From Methanobacterium sp. (lineage in GTDB: Archaea > Methanobacteriota > Methanobacteria > Methanobacteriales > Methanobacteriaceae), in NCBI RefSeq assembly GCF_038562635.1, contig NZ_JBCFBO010000001.1, positions 1,466,643 through 1,530,642 on the forward strand: 64,000 nt of DNA, read 5' to 3'. Position numbers and translations under genes: made by a program. The notes beneath the pieces were generated by a model. That model searched no databases, was not told the DNA's origin, and saw only the letters and a list, made by a program, of their open reading frames with translations. This document shows positions 28,609 through 38,163 of this stretch, one piece after another; within the stretch, counting starts at the first letter, position 1; each line of letters opens with the position of its first letter.

Positions 28609-29220
28609 ATGGATACAAAAGTTAGAATCATGGAAACAGCTTTTAAGCTATTTCTAGAAAAAGGATTTGCTGATGTTTCTTTAAATGAAATTATAAGAGA
28701 ATCAGACATAACCACCGGCGGGTTCTACTATCACTTCAACAGCAAAGATACTCTACTTGTGGAAGTAATTAATAAATACATATTCAATTATTTCAGCTCA
28801 ATTATAGACCAGATGAGGAAATTCAAGGGCACACCTAAAGAAAAATTAAAAGCTGTGATACTTTTAATCGTTGGAGATGATTCAACCATCAACGAAACCA
28901 CACAGCTATGTGAAAGTGCTGAGAAAATAGATTACAGGACTTTACACCTGCTGCTTTTTGAAGGCGTTCAGAAGTATGATATCATAAGTAAACACTACAC
29001 AGAATTTTATTATGATCTCCATGAGTTTATCAAGGAAGTAATAAATGATGGAATAGCCCAGGGCTTAATAAGAGAAAATATTGACTCTACGGAACTTTCA
29101 TTAAATATTCAAACGATTATGGTTGGAACAGTCCTGATGTGGATAGGAATGCCTGAGATGCCCCTTGAAAAAAGAATGGAATCAAATATAGATCAGATGT
29201 GGAATTTCATAAAAAAATAA
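28609..29220 (+). CDS. TetR/AcrR-family transcriptional regulator
   Basis: The protein of 203 residues has an N-terminal helix-turn-helix of TetR type: RIMETAFKLFLEKGFADVS, then IIRESDITTGGFYYHF, with the conserved GxFYxHF recognition helix near residues 35-45. The rest is the helical ligand-binding domain. The TTG at 28591 is rejected in favour of the ATG at 28609, which has AGAAGGA 5 bases upstream. It is divergent from adh-fno and precedes three small oxidoreductase-type genes, so it likely controls one or both sides in response to a small organic molecule. TetR regulators are often of bacterial origin. Confidence 0.9.
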   Translation: MDTKVRIMETAFKLFLEKGFADVSLNEIIRESDITTGGFYYHFNSKDTLLVEVINKYIFNYFSSIIDQMRKFKGTPKEKLKAVILLIVGDDSTINETTQLCESAEKIDYRTLHLLLFEGVQKYDIISKHYTEFYYDLHEFIKEVINDGIAQGLIRENIDSTELSLNIQTIMVGTVLMWIGMPEMPLEKRMESNIDQMWNFIKK

Positions 29221-29426
29221 ATAGACCTTGAAAATACGTAAATCTCTTTTTAATTCTTTCCATTCGCTTAACAATATTTTATTTATATCCTAAAGATTAA
29301 AATACGTGTTTTAGATATTAATTACAAAGAGAGCATTCGCTATGTTTATATATTAGGTACTATTACAATTAACAAGGGATGTTCAAAACATCGAATAGAT
29401 AAAAATTCTTTAAAGGAGATGAGAAC

Positions 29427-29720
29427 ATGATCATGGTAACTGCTAAAATAACAGCCAAATCCGGGGAAAAAGAGAATATTATTGCAAAAGCGCAAGATCT
29501 TATCATATCAAGTCGTTTAGACCCGGGATGTATCAGTTACAATTTATATACAAGCACTGAAGATGAGAATGTTTTATTAATGCTTGAACAATGGGAAAAT
29601 TTTGAACTTTTACAGTCACATATGCAAACAGAACATTTCAAAGTATTTGGTACAGCCACAGAAGATATTTTAGCAGATGAAATGGATATCAGCGTTTATT
29701 CAGCAGCAATAAAAAATTAA
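29427..29720 (+). CDS. Antibiotic biosynthesis monooxygenase (ABM/YgiN-like) domain protein
   Basis: The 97-residue protein is a single dimeric alpha-beta barrel of the ABM family: MVTAKITAKSGEKENI, DPGCISYNLYTS, LMLEQWENFELLQSHM. Related proteins act on quinones or other small aromatic compounds, and many have no known substrate. GGAG stands 8 bases before the ATG. It is between the TetR gene and an SDR gene on the same strand, in what looks like a small oxidoreductase or detoxification group. Confidence 0.85.
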   Translation: MIMVTAKITAKSGEKENIIAKAQDLIISSRLDPGCISYNLYTSTEDENVLLMLEQWENFELLQSHMQTEHFKVFGTATEDILADEMDISVYSAAIKN

Positions 29721-29984
29721 TCGTATAATTACAGACATTTACATTTATTTATTATTTTAAAAAATTATTTTACTATTTTAATCTTTTATAATGTAAATAA
29801 TGAAAATAATTCATTAAATATATTATTTTAATGTTAATTATGATATATTAAGCTTTAAAATGTAATTATAAAAGATTAATAAAACTAGAATTTCTTTTTT
29901 AATTTATTTAGTTAATTATAATTATAACAAATAAATAATTACTTTTGTGTAGGAGTTTAACACAATAAATTCGGAGGAAATTAA

Positions 29985-30761
29985 ATGAAAAACTATTTTG
30001 ACTTAAAAGGAAAAGTAGCAGTTGTGACAGGTGCCTCAGGTGGTCTAGGGGCAGATGCAGCAAGAGCGTATGCACAAGAAGGTGCTGATGTAGCCCTTTT
30101 AGCAAGGCGAAAAGAAAAATTAGATTCTTTGGCAAAAGAACTTGAATCAACTGGAGTAAAAACCCTCGCTGTTCAATGTGACGTGGCCGATGAAGAAAGC
30201 GTCAAAAATGCAGTTAACGAGGTAATCACATATTTCGGAAAGATAGACATCCTCTTAAACAACGCAGGCATTGCAATCCGCGGTGGCGTCCATAGTTTAA
30301 GTGTTGAAGACTGGGATAAAGGAATGGATGTAAATGTAAAGGGTATCTTCCTGGTTTCAAAATATGTCCTTCCCCACATGATGGAAAATAACTATGGAAA
30401 AATCGTGAACACAAGTTCCATCAACTCTATTGCCGGTGATAAAAGCGAAATGTTCATACGCCACGTTTACAATGCATCAAAAGCAGCTGTCCGTGGTTTA
30501 ACCATGGGTATGGCGTGTTCATATGGAAAATATGGAATTACTGTAAATGCTGTCGCTCCCGCTCTTTTTGAATCCGAAATGACATCAAACACACTTTTCA
30601 AATCCGAAGAATTCCTGGAAAGATACAGCAATGTCGTGCCTCTCAATCGTCCAGCTAAAAAAGGAGAATTAAACGGACCAATCATATTCCTGTCATCAGA
30701 AGCATCTTCGTATATAACAGGACAGACAATTTTTGTAGACGGCGGTTTTTCAGTGGTCTGA
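29985..30761 (+). CDS. Short-chain dehydrogenase/reductase
   Basis: The 258-residue protein is a complete classical SDR: VTGASGGLGADAARA as cofactor motif (residues 14-28), LLNNAGIA, the catalytic Ser in NTSSINSIAG, and YNASK with the Tyr-Lys pair. It ends with TGQTIFVDGGFSVV. A basic ARRKEK after the second strand suggests NADP preference. It resembles gluconate-5-dehydrogenase-like members, but the substrate cannot be read from sequence. GGAGG precedes the ATG by 7 bases. It is distinct from the broken SDR at 25972-26328. Confidence 0.88.
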   Translation: MKNYFDLKGKVAVVTGASGGLGADAARAYAQEGADVALLARRKEKLDSLAKELESTGVKTLAVQCDVADEESVKNAVNEVITYFGKIDILLNNAGIAIRGGVHSLSVEDWDKGMDVNVKGIFLVSKYVLPHMMENNYGKIVNTSSINSIAGDKSEMFIRHVYNASKAAVRGLTMGMACSYGKYGITVNAVAPALFESEMTSNTLFKSEEFLERYSNVVPLNRPAKKGELNGPIIFLSSEASSYITGQTIFVDGGFSVV

Positions 30762-30814
30762 TTTAAAAGATAAAACTTTCCACTTCTTTTTTACTATTTA
30801 TAAGAGGAAAAACT

Positions 30815-31174
30815 ATGAAATTTGATGAAGATAAAATTATTCAAAGTACAATCAACAGAAAACAGTTAAAAACTAGATTTTCAAAAAATTCAAATGTTTA
30901 TGACTCATTTACTGAATTAGAAAAAAAAGCTTTTGAAGACGGCAATATCTCAAAAAAACATAAGGAACTCATGGCACTATCCATTTCCATTGTTATTAGA
31001 TGCGAACCCTGTATTGAATGGCATGTACAGCAAGCCTATTTGGCTGGAGCATCCGATGAAGAGATATTTGAAACTATAGATGTAGCTATAGAAATGGGCG
31101 GTGGTCCTGCTGCTGCTTATTCACGATTTGCTTTAAATGCATTAGATTTCCACAAAAAAGAAACTACCAATTAA
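30815..31174 (+). CDS. Carboxymuconolactone decarboxylase/AhpD-like protein
   Basis: The 119-residue helical protein carries the AhpD-type redox motif CEPCIEWH (a CxxC pair followed by His) in the context IVIRCEPCIEWHVQQAYLAGAS, then EAIDVAIEMGGGPA-like sequence. Members act as peroxidase partners or decarboxylase-like enzymes; the CxxC points to a thiol redox role. It lies 53 bases after the SDR with AGAGG as ribosome site and may be co-transcribed with it. Confidence 0.85.
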   Translation: MKFDEDKIIQSTINRKQLKTRFSKNSNVYDSFTELEKKAFEDGNISKKHKELMALSISIVIRCEPCIEWHVQQAYLAGASDEEIFETIDVAIEMGGGPAAAYSRFALNALDFHKKETTN

Positions 31175-31295
31175 ATACTAAAGTTACTGTAAATTAACTA
31201 TTAAATTCATTTACTATTTTAATTAGAAAAAATTATTCAACTTGAATTCTTCTAAATAATTTGATATGTTGCATACTATTTTTAAAATATTAAAA

Positions 31296-31478
31296 TTAAG
31301 GCAAATATCTCATTCTAAGTACATTGAACCCTATGGCTACCGCAAATAAAGCTACGCGATCATAGAAACCTATAACATTAAACAACATGCCTATCATCGC
31401 TGAAATTCCAACTGTGGCATGGACTATTCTGTTTCTCTTGTCAGAGAAATAATTTTTTAAACCTTTTGCTATTTTCAT
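31296..31478 (-). CDS. Small membrane protein, DUF2892-like
   Basis: This protein of 60 residues has two hydrophobic helices (ISAMIGMLFNVIGFY and VALFAVAIGFNVLRM) after a short basic start, the layout of DUF2892 (YgaP-like) membrane proteins. The start at 31478 is fixed by GAGGAGGA 4 bases before its ATG; longer in-frame starts lack a ribosome site. AT-rich copies of GATATAT just upstream (31500-31545) may hold its promoter. Function unknown. Confidence 0.65.
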   Translation of the reverse strand: MKIAKGLKNYFSDKRNRIVHATVGISAMIGMLFNVIGFYDRVALFAVAIGFNVLRMRYLP

Positions 31479-31680
31479 AGTCTCCTCCTCTATCATTTTT
31501 AGATATATTATTTTTTGATATATCATTTTTGGATATATCGAGATCTTATATATTCATGTATATAAAGTTTGCCATCAGAGACTTCAAAACAATATTCAAA
31601 TTTAGAAAAAGCACTGATTTATATAGGACTTTAATCAATTAATCACCAGTTAGCACTAACTGAAAAGGAAATGTGGTCAT

Positions 31681-32607
31681 ATGAATTGTTCAAATTGTGG
31701 AGAAGATGTTGGGGAAGCTAAATTTTGCCCACAGTGCGGTAGCAAGGTAGAAGAAATCCTGGTTGCTGAAGAAGCACCAGTAGAAGTTTCATCCGAAAAA
31801 TACTGTCCTGAATGCAATGTAATAGTTGAAGAAGCTAATTTTTGCCCAGATTGCGGTGGAAAAACAGAACCCGTTCCAAAAGAAGAATTAGAAACAAAAG
31901 TTGAAAAAAACACCGCTTACCCAAGTAAATATTCAGTTCAAGCGTTTTTAGACAGAACTGCTGAAAAATTCGAAGGTAATGAAGTATTCGAACTTGAAAA
32001 CGATTACCTGCTTGATGTTAATCTTAATGGTAAGGTTTGGGCAAAACTGGGATCTATGGTAGCCTACACTGGTGAAGTGAAATTTAAAAAGCAGAGTTCC
32101 CTTGAAGGGGGAATTGATAAATTTATAATGAAAAAAGTCAGCGGTGAAAGCAGTAAACTTATGTCCGCATCAGGATATGGAAACGTATTTCTTGCCGATG
32201 ATGGAAAAAGAGTAACCATTCTAAACCTTGAAGGCAGCAGGTTATATGTAAATGGAAACGATATCCTTGCATTTGAAGAAAACATCGACTGGGATATTAA
32301 AATGATGTCTGGTGCTGGTTCAATGTCCGGAGGAATGTTCAATATAAAACTCCAGGGATATGGAATGATAGCCATAACAACTCATTATACCCCCATAACA
32401 CTTGCAGTAACCCCCGACAGGCCAGTTTATACTGATCCAAACGCAACAGTAGCATGGTCTGACGGATTATCCATTGACTACAAAACAGATGTGAATTTAG
32501 GTACATTACTAGGCAGAAGCAGCGGCGAAACATTCCAGATGGCCTTTAGAGGCAATGGTTTTGTAATTATTCAGCCTTACGAAGAAACTGCTGTAGGTCT
32601 TGGTTAA
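31681..32607 (+). CDS. AIM24-family protein with two N-terminal zinc ribbons
   Basis: The 308-residue protein begins with two double-CxxC zinc ribbons (CSNCGED...CPQCGSK and CPECNVI...CPDCGGK, residues 3-65). An acidic linker follows, then an AIM24/TIGR00266-like beta-rich domain (about 80-305) with LGSMVAYTGEVKF, LADDGKRVTIL and ITTHYTPITLAVTPDRP. Proteins of this family are common in archaea and bacteria and have no settled function; AIM24 in yeast affects mitochondrial membrane organisation. It is a single gene followed by a strong terminator. Confidence 0.8.
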   Translation: MNCSNCGEDVGEAKFCPQCGSKVEEILVAEEAPVEVSSEKYCPECNVIVEEANFCPDCGGKTEPVPKEELETKVEKNTAYPSKYSVQAFLDRTAEKFEGNEVFELENDYLLDVNLNGKVWAKLGSMVAYTGEVKFKKQSSLEGGIDKFIMKKVSGESSKLMSASGYGNVFLADDGKRVTILNLEGSRLYVNGNDILAFEENIDWDIKMMSGAGSMSGGMFNIKLQGYGMIAITTHYTPITLAVTPDRPVYTDPNATVAWSDGLSIDYKTDVNLGTLLGRSSGETFQMAFRGNGFVIIQPYEETAVGLG

Positions 32608-32625
32608 GTTTAAAACTGATAAAAT

Positions 32626-32670
32626 CATGGTTAAATCCTAAAATTTTAACCATGCACCCTAATTTTTTTA
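32626..32670 (+). terminator. Hairpin plus T-run terminator after the AIM24-like gene
   Basis: Perfect 10-bp arms CATGGTTAAA (32626-32635) and TTTAACCATG (32645-32654) enclose a 9-base loop, followed by seven T at 32663-32669. Confidence 0.75.
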
Positions 32671-32825
32671 CTTATTTAAAATAAATATATTTTATAAAGA
32701 TAAGCACGCGCATAATTTTTTTGACAAAACAATATTTATAAACAATAATCACATGATATAAACCCGTTTAAAAAAGATTAATTTCAGGAATAAGATATGG
32801 AAAAATGCGAAAATAGGTGGATTTA

Positions 32826-33872
32826 ATGATGGAAGACATATATGAACGCTCACTTGCTGGAGAAATTACAAAAGAAGACGCTTTAAAGCTTGTAGATTCA
32901 AATCCATTCCAGTTATTTGATACTGCTGACAGGTTGCGCCAGGAACTTGTAGGTGATGAGGTCACCTTCGTTGCCAACAAAGCCATAGATATTACAGATC
33001 ACTGCATGATTGGATGTGCTTTTTGCTCTTTTAGAGACCATGTTGGATATGAAATGACAACCGAAGAAGTACTGGAAAGTATTAAAGAAGCAAAAGACAT
33101 AAAAGCCACTGAAATCTGCTTATTCGGCGGTATTATGCCCCACATGACAGTGGACTATTATTGTGATCTTATCAGTGCGATCAAGTCAGAATATGATATC
33201 TGTCTTCACGCATTGTCCCCTGTAGAAATTTATCAGACCGCAAAATCATCAGAAATGAGCACATATGATGCTTTAAAGGCTCTTAAAAAAGCAGGGATGG
33301 ACACCATGACAGGTGCATCTGCAGAAATCCTTGTAGATTCTGTAAGAGAACAAATATGTCCTAAAAAGGTCACAACAGACGAATGGGTGAATATAATTAA
33401 AGAAGCCCATAGTTTAGGCATTCCAACCACATCCACCATCATGTACGGCAGCGTAGAAACATGGGAAGACCGTATTGACCACATGATGATACTCAGAGAT
33501 ATACAGCGTGAAACAGGGGGCTTTACAGAACTCGTCCCAATGACATTCTTAAATCAAAACAATGAACTGGGCCAGATATCAGAAGGTGCCAGCGGAATGG
33601 AGGATCTGAAAGTGCATGCAATTGCAAGGATTCTCTTTGGTAGAGACATGCCCAATATCCAAGTTTCATGGATAAAAATGGGTATTAGGGCATCACAAAT
33701 AGCCTTACACTGCGGGGCAAATGATTTAGGAGGCACCATGATGGAAGATAAAATATCTATAGCTGCAGGTGCATCAGACGGAGATTATTTACCTCGAGAA
33801 CGGATGATTGAAATTATAGAAGATATAGGGCGGATACCAGTAGAACGTACCACTACCTATGAACGTGTTTAA
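32826..33872 (+). CDS. cofH: CofH-family radical SAM enzyme
   Basis: The protein of 348 residues has the radical SAM motif CxxxCxxC in ITDHCMIGCAFCSF (about residue 60) and CofG/CofH blocks such as EICLFGGIMPHM, HALSPVEI, DTMTGASAEIL, TTSTIMYGSVETWEDR and GGTMMEDKISIAAGA. CofH joins the hydroxybenzyl part of tyrosine to the ribityl-uracil precursor to make the deazaflavin of coenzyme F420. The ATG at 32826 follows AGGTGG; the upstream GTG is part of that site. CofG is not adjacent. Methanogens often have CofH paralogues, so this may be a second copy with a different job. Confidence 0.82.
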   Translation: MMEDIYERSLAGEITKEDALKLVDSNPFQLFDTADRLRQELVGDEVTFVANKAIDITDHCMIGCAFCSFRDHVGYEMTTEEVLESIKEAKDIKATEICLFGGIMPHMTVDYYCDLISAIKSEYDICLHALSPVEIYQTAKSSEMSTYDALKALKKAGMDTMTGASAEILVDSVREQICPKKVTTDEWVNIIKEAHSLGIPTTSTIMYGSVETWEDRIDHMMILRDIQRETGGFTELVPMTFLNQNNELGQISEGASGMEDLKVHAIARILFGRDMPNIQVSWIKMGIRASQIALHCGANDLGGTMMEDKISIAAGASDGDYLPRERMIEIIEDIGRIPVERTTTYERV

Positions 33873-34548
33873 AAATCATCATATATAGGGCATTAGATGT
33901 ATAAAGATATAATTGCCCAAATTATTTTTTTATTTGTTCTAAAATCTCTCAAAATTGAGGTATTATTATGTACCAAAAAATAGAATGTGTTTAAATTAGT
34001 TCTATTAAGTAAAATCTAAACTTGTTTTCCTAAGTCAACAATTTTATAAAAATTAAAAATAATGTAGATCGGCCAGCACATATCTAAAATAAAACTCTTC
34101 TTAAACAGCTTCTAAAAGATTTATACGTGCTTAATTTGGCTATATCTTTTATTCGACTATATTGAATTATTATCATGCGAAAAGACTATTTTAATAAGTT
34201 TAATATTATATCGTAGCATTTAACCGTTTTCCCATTTAACATCAGTAAAATCATTTTAAAAATTCAGTTTTCATTTATTTAACCATTACTTGTCATTTTA
34301 TGTTAGAAAAATTTGAATCTCTACTAAAAATTACAAAAAGGCTCTTTTAGTGAAATATGGTTAAAATAAGGTAAAAATTGGTAACAATTTGGGAAAATGC
34401 TTATTACAAATCTCAAAAATAACATATACTGTCTTTAAATGGAATTAATTATGACTGTGTTCTTATAACTTGTTTGTTCACTTTCTTTAGCCATTTAAAT
34501 TTGTTTTATCTGGATACTTGCAGCAGGAAATAATTTAGGAGTTTTTAA
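33873..34548. other. Long AT-rich intergenic region
   Basis: The 676 bases between the CofH-like gene and the glycosyltransferase hold no frame with a credible start, no tRNA and no strong repeat. The ribosome site TAGGAG for the downstream gene is at its end. The promoter is not clear among many AT runs. Confidence 0.4.
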
Positions 34549-36243
34549 ATGCCAAATTTATTTACGCGCTTACAAAAATTCAGATTAGATTTTTTAATTC
34601 CGTTGATTCTAGGTCTTTTAGTAGTCATTACCAGACTTCCATTTACAAGCAAATTTCTCTATGAATGGGATTCAGTTAATTATTCCCTGGCATTTGAAAA
34701 CTACAACATTCTGCAGCAGCAGCCTCATCCACCAGGTTACTTGCTGTATGTAGCTCTAGGAAAAGCTGTTAACTATCTATTCAATGATCCAAATATTAGT
34801 ATGATATTTTTATCAATACTTTTCAGTATTTTAAGTGTTATCTTAGTCTATTTTATGGCTAAAGATATATTTTCCAGAAAAGCAGGCATCATAAGCGCTT
34901 TATTACTAATATTCAATCCATTTATATGGTTTTACGGAGAAATTGCAAGTATATATATTTTCGAGGCATTTTTCAGTATTTTAATAGCTTATTCATCATA
35001 TAAGCTTTTTAAAGGTAATGAAAAATTTATATATATTTCTGCATTTGTACTCGGATTATCTGGAGGTTTTAGAACAGACATAATTGAATTTATGCTTCCT
35101 TTATGGATATTCTGTATATGGAGTGCCAGAATTCATTATACCAAAATTGTTAAAGGTCTGCTGACATTTGTTATTGCTCTATTATTATGGCTATTACCCT
35201 CAGTTATTTTAACTGGAGGCCTGGAAAGTTATATCCATATTTTAAGATACACTTCTGAAGCTGCAAGCTATACTTCCCTAATATTCGGTGCCAGTATCAG
35301 CCAGCAAATCCTAAATACAGGAGTCTGCATCATATGGTCATTAGTTGGACTTACACTTATAGGAATTTTAATTAGCGCACTCTTTTTAATTTATCGCAGA
35401 AGAAATTTAAAATCTAAAGTCATCTATTACCTTAAAAAGCCTTTAAATACCTTTTTTCTACTATGGATCCTTCCTTCTTTCCTATTTTACTTATTTATTT
35501 ACATAGTAAAACCGGGATACTTACTTACAGTCCTGCCTGCAGTCATGATCTTATTAAGCTACATCATTATTCGTATTTCATCAGATATACACTTTAATTT
35601 CCCTAAAATATCTGCAAAGCATGTTTTAGGTTTTATATTATTAATTTATGTTATATCAAATACCATCTACTTTGTATATCCATATAATCTTCACAATGAC
35701 CAAATCTGGGAAACACCTACCGATAAAATGGAAACAAATCAGGAAATCTGGTTTGGTATAGACGTAGGTTTACTTTATAACAACGCTAAAATTAATGCAA
35801 ACGATGAAAATACCCAGTTACACATTGAAAACATATTAAAAATCTCAAATTCAGATCCAGAGAGCACCGTAATTGCCATTAGAGATATCACCCGGGAAGA
35901 CGAAGGTTTCAACTGGAGAAAAGCAATGTATTATCTTCCAGGCTACGAAGTTTATTATCTATTTGACCATGAAAACTCAGGAATCGATGGTAATGTTTCT
36001 GTATGGCGTGGTAAAGATCACAGCTACAATATCTCCAAATCTAGTGTCGAAGATATAAAATTAAACTCATCTACTACCAAAATTATCTGGGTAATGAGCA
36101 ATGAAACCTCCTTTTATCAGGAAGTAAAAGATAACTTTGGAGTAGGTGAAATTAATCTCCCAAATGGCATGAAAATTTATTATTCCTATGTTGGAAACCA
36201 GACTTCAGATATAAAAATCAGCGGTTTTATTTTCCAGCATTGA
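34549..36243 (+). CDS. GT-C-type membrane glycosyltransferase
   Basis: The 564-residue protein has about ten hydrophobic helices in residues 15-390 and a soluble C-terminal domain (about 400-564). The first loop has the acidic motif YEWDSVNY after LPF, as in PMT/ArnT-like GT-C enzymes that take sugar from a lipid carrier and act on the outer face of the membrane. HPPGYLLY in the same loop is typical of this group in archaea. The C-terminal part is rich in Asn and likely faces the cell exterior. A role in surface glycan or glycolipid assembly is inferred. It is monocistronic. Confidence 0.78.
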   Translation: MPNLFTRLQKFRLDFLIPLILGLLVVITRLPFTSKFLYEWDSVNYSLAFENYNILQQQPHPPGYLLYVALGKAVNYLFNDPNISMIFLSILFSILSVILVYFMAKDIFSRKAGIISALLLIFNPFIWFYGEIASIYIFEAFFSILIAYSSYKLFKGNEKFIYISAFVLGLSGGFRTDIIEFMLPLWIFCIWSARIHYTKIVKGLLTFVIALLLWLLPSVILTGGLESYIHILRYTSEAASYTSLIFGASISQQILNTGVCIIWSLVGLTLIGILISALFLIYRRRNLKSKVIYYLKKPLNTFFLLWILPSFLFYLFIYIVKPGYLLTVLPAVMILLSYIIIRISSDIHFNFPKISAKHVLGFILLIYVISNTIYFVYPYNLHNDQIWETPTDKMETNQEIWFGIDVGLLYNNAKINANDENTQLHIENILKISNSDPESTVIAIRDITREDEGFNWRKAMYYLPGYEVYYLFDHENSGIDGNVSVWRGKDHSYNISKSSVEDIKLNSSTTKIIWVMSNETSFYQEVKDNFGVGEINLPNGMKIYYSYVGNQTSDIKISGFIFQH

Positions 36244-36446
36244 ATACTGACACTCATTTTATAACGCCAAATATTCTATCAGAACTTCGTAAATCAATGC
36301 CCCAGATAACACAGTAAAAAATTATATTACCCTGATGAGATAATTAAAAAATAACATGCGTTATAAAAGTTTAACAGTTAGTTTAAAACTAAAAAAGAGC
36401 AAATAAGTTAAATTTTATATATAAATAAGTATCACGGAGATTTACT

Positions 36447-37199
36447 ATGCCAAAAAGATATGAAGGAATGGCTTACTGGGAAATTGTAAGCAGACAAATG
36501 GGAGTTGTAACTAAATCAGAACAGGAAAGATTTAAAGGCGCTAAAATTACAGTTATAGGCTGCGGTGGGATCGGAGGTGCCACAACAGAGATGCTTGTAA
36601 GGATGGGAATTGGAAATCTCAGAATAATCGATAAAGACGCTTTCGACGTTTCAAATATTAACCGCCAGCTTATGAGCAGTTTCTACAGTGTGGGAAAATC
36701 CAAGGTAGGAACGACCTACAAGACTTTAAAGTCGATAAATCCATTTACAAATATCGAAGCCATTGAAGAAGAAGTAAATGAGGACAATGTGGAAAGGATC
36801 GTTAAAGACAGTGATATTATTATAGACGCCCTTGATAACTTAGTTACACGAATTATAGTTAGCAGGCACGTTCGAGATTTAGGAATACCATTTATTCACG
36901 GCGCAATTCACGGGACAATGGGGCAGGTTACTGTTTTCACAAATAACACCCCTACCTACGAAGAGATGTTTAAATTACCTTCTTGTGGTGAAGAATTAAC
37001 TGAAGAAATAATTAAGAAAATAAAAGACATCGGCGCAGAAGTCCCCCCAGTCATTGGACCAGTTCCAAATATAGTTGGATGTTTGCAGGCTTTTGAAGCT
37101 TTTAAACTTATTACATTAGAAGGAGAACCAATCATGGCTCCTGATGTTTTAATGTTCGATTTACTTAATAAGGAGCCATTTTCAGTGATTAAATTCTAA
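36447..37199 (+). CDS. ThiF/MoeB/HesA-family adenylyltransferase
   Basis: The 250-residue E1-like protein shows ITVIGCGGIGGATTEML (nucleotide binding, residues 34-50), RIIDKDAFDVSNINRQLM with the conserved N-x-x-R-Q, and IIDALDNLVTR. These enzymes adenylate the C-terminal glycine of ubiquitin-like sulfur carriers (ThiS, MoaD or SAMP). The two CxxC zinc pairs of MoeB are not present; only single cysteines such as LPSCGEE remain. GGAG precedes the ATG by 8 bases. It is convergent with the sulfite-reductase-like gene. The carrier partner is not in the window. Confidence 0.85.
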   Translation: MPKRYEGMAYWEIVSRQMGVVTKSEQERFKGAKITVIGCGGIGGATTEMLVRMGIGNLRIIDKDAFDVSNINRQLMSSFYSVGKSKVGTTYKTLKSINPFTNIEAIEEEVNEDNVERIVKDSDIIIDALDNLVTRIIVSRHVRDLGIPFIHGAIHGTMGQVTVFTNNTPTYEEMFKLPSCGEELTEEIIKKIKDIGAEVPPVIGPVPNIVGCLQAFEAFKLITLEGEPIMAPDVLMFDLLNKEPFSVIKF

Positions 37200-37210
37200 A
37201 ATTGGAAACT

Positions 37211-37870
37211 TTAACCCAAAACATCTTGAGAAAACTTTTCAAATCCAATTTTTTCTATAACCGCACCTACCCTCTTTTCAAGACCCTGTTCACTGTAATA
37301 ATCTATTATTTTGCCTATTAACGCAATTACTTCATCATCCGAGAGGTTTTTAGCCAGCAACTTGCCAATTCGAGGTTTAATTCCACAATTTCCCCCAACC
37401 AGCAGTTTCCAACCTTTACCAGTTCCAATTAAACCAATATCACGGACAGCAGATTCACCACATGAATTTGGACATCCCGAAACAGCTATTTTAAGTTTAC
37501 GTGGAGTTGGAACCCCACAATAAAATTCATTGATCTTTTGACTCATCCCTACACTGTTTTGATATCCTTTTTTACAGCAGATATCACCTATACAAGATTT
37601 AGCAGGTCTTACACATTTACCCAGGTGTCCCCCCGGTTTCATTCTCAAATCTTCCCATACGCTGTCTAAATCTTCTTCCCTAATTCCATGAAGAGATATC
37701 CTGCCTTCAGAGGTCAATTTCATTATTTTAATATTATACTTATCCGCCGTATCTGCTATTTTCCTTAACATTGCAGAATCAACTATGCCTCCCGAAATAT
37801 AAGGAATAATAGCATATGTCTCCATATCTTTTTGAACAGAAGCTCCTTTTTCTGGTATATTTTCTTTCAA
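37211..37870 (-). CDS. Small siroheme sulfite/nitrite reductase-like protein
   Basis: The 219-residue protein is a compact dissimilatory-type sulfite-reductase-like protein (Dsr-LP group of methanogens). It has an N-terminal ferredoxin-like half-domain (about 15-90) and the cluster/siroheme region CVRPAKSCIGDICCKKG and VSGCPNSCGESAVRDIG (about 95-150). The spacing C...CPNSC fits the siroheme-[4Fe-4S] ligand set. The frame begins at TTG with GGGGGT 8 bases upstream, so TTG is the likely start. Activity is unproven: sulfite detoxification, sulfur assimilation or siroheme/F430-related work have all been considered for such proteins. Confidence 0.78.
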   Translation of the reverse strand: MKENIPEKGASVQKDMETYAIIPYISGGIVDSAMLRKIADTADKYNIKIMKLTSEGRISLHGIREEDLDSVWEDLRMKPGGHLGKCVRPAKSCIGDICCKKGYQNSVGMSQKINEFYCGVPTPRKLKIAVSGCPNSCGESAVRDIGLIGTGKGWKLLVGGNCGIKPRIGKLLAKNLSDDEVIALIGKIIDYYSEQGLEKRVGAVIEKIGFEKFSQDVLG

Positions 37871-38096
37871 ATTTTTTACCCCCTTTTAAAGGTATAAAAA
37901 GCCGGATACATGATCCTCCCACATAAATCCAAATATTTTGCATTTTATTAAACAATTGAAAAACCTTTGAATACAAAAATATTCATTAGAAATATTCCAT
38001 CTTGACAAAAGAATAATCTAATAGTAGTTATACTCCAATAAAATTAAATATGTTGTTATTTAATGGTTTAATAATTGAAATATTTTTTTCAAAACA

Positions 38097-38127
38097 TTTA
38101 TATACCAGTAAAAGGAAATCTTCTTCC
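38097..38127 (+). promoter_or_regulatory. glnA promoter with NrpR operator
   Basis: A TATA box TTTATATA lies at 38097-38104. GGAA-ATCTTC-TTCC at 38114-38127 matches exactly the GGAA-N6-TTCC operator of the archaeal nitrogen repressor NrpR and would cover the expected transcription start. nrpR itself is the next gene after glnA. Confidence 0.88.
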
Positions 38128-38163
38128 GGTGTATAATTACTCTAATTATCATGGAGGTAAACA

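Noticed and set aside
37211..37870. Truncation of the sulfite-reductase-like gene because it lacks an ATG start
   Set aside because: The TTG has GGGGGT at proper spacing and the protein length fits the short methanogen group, so the gene looks intact.
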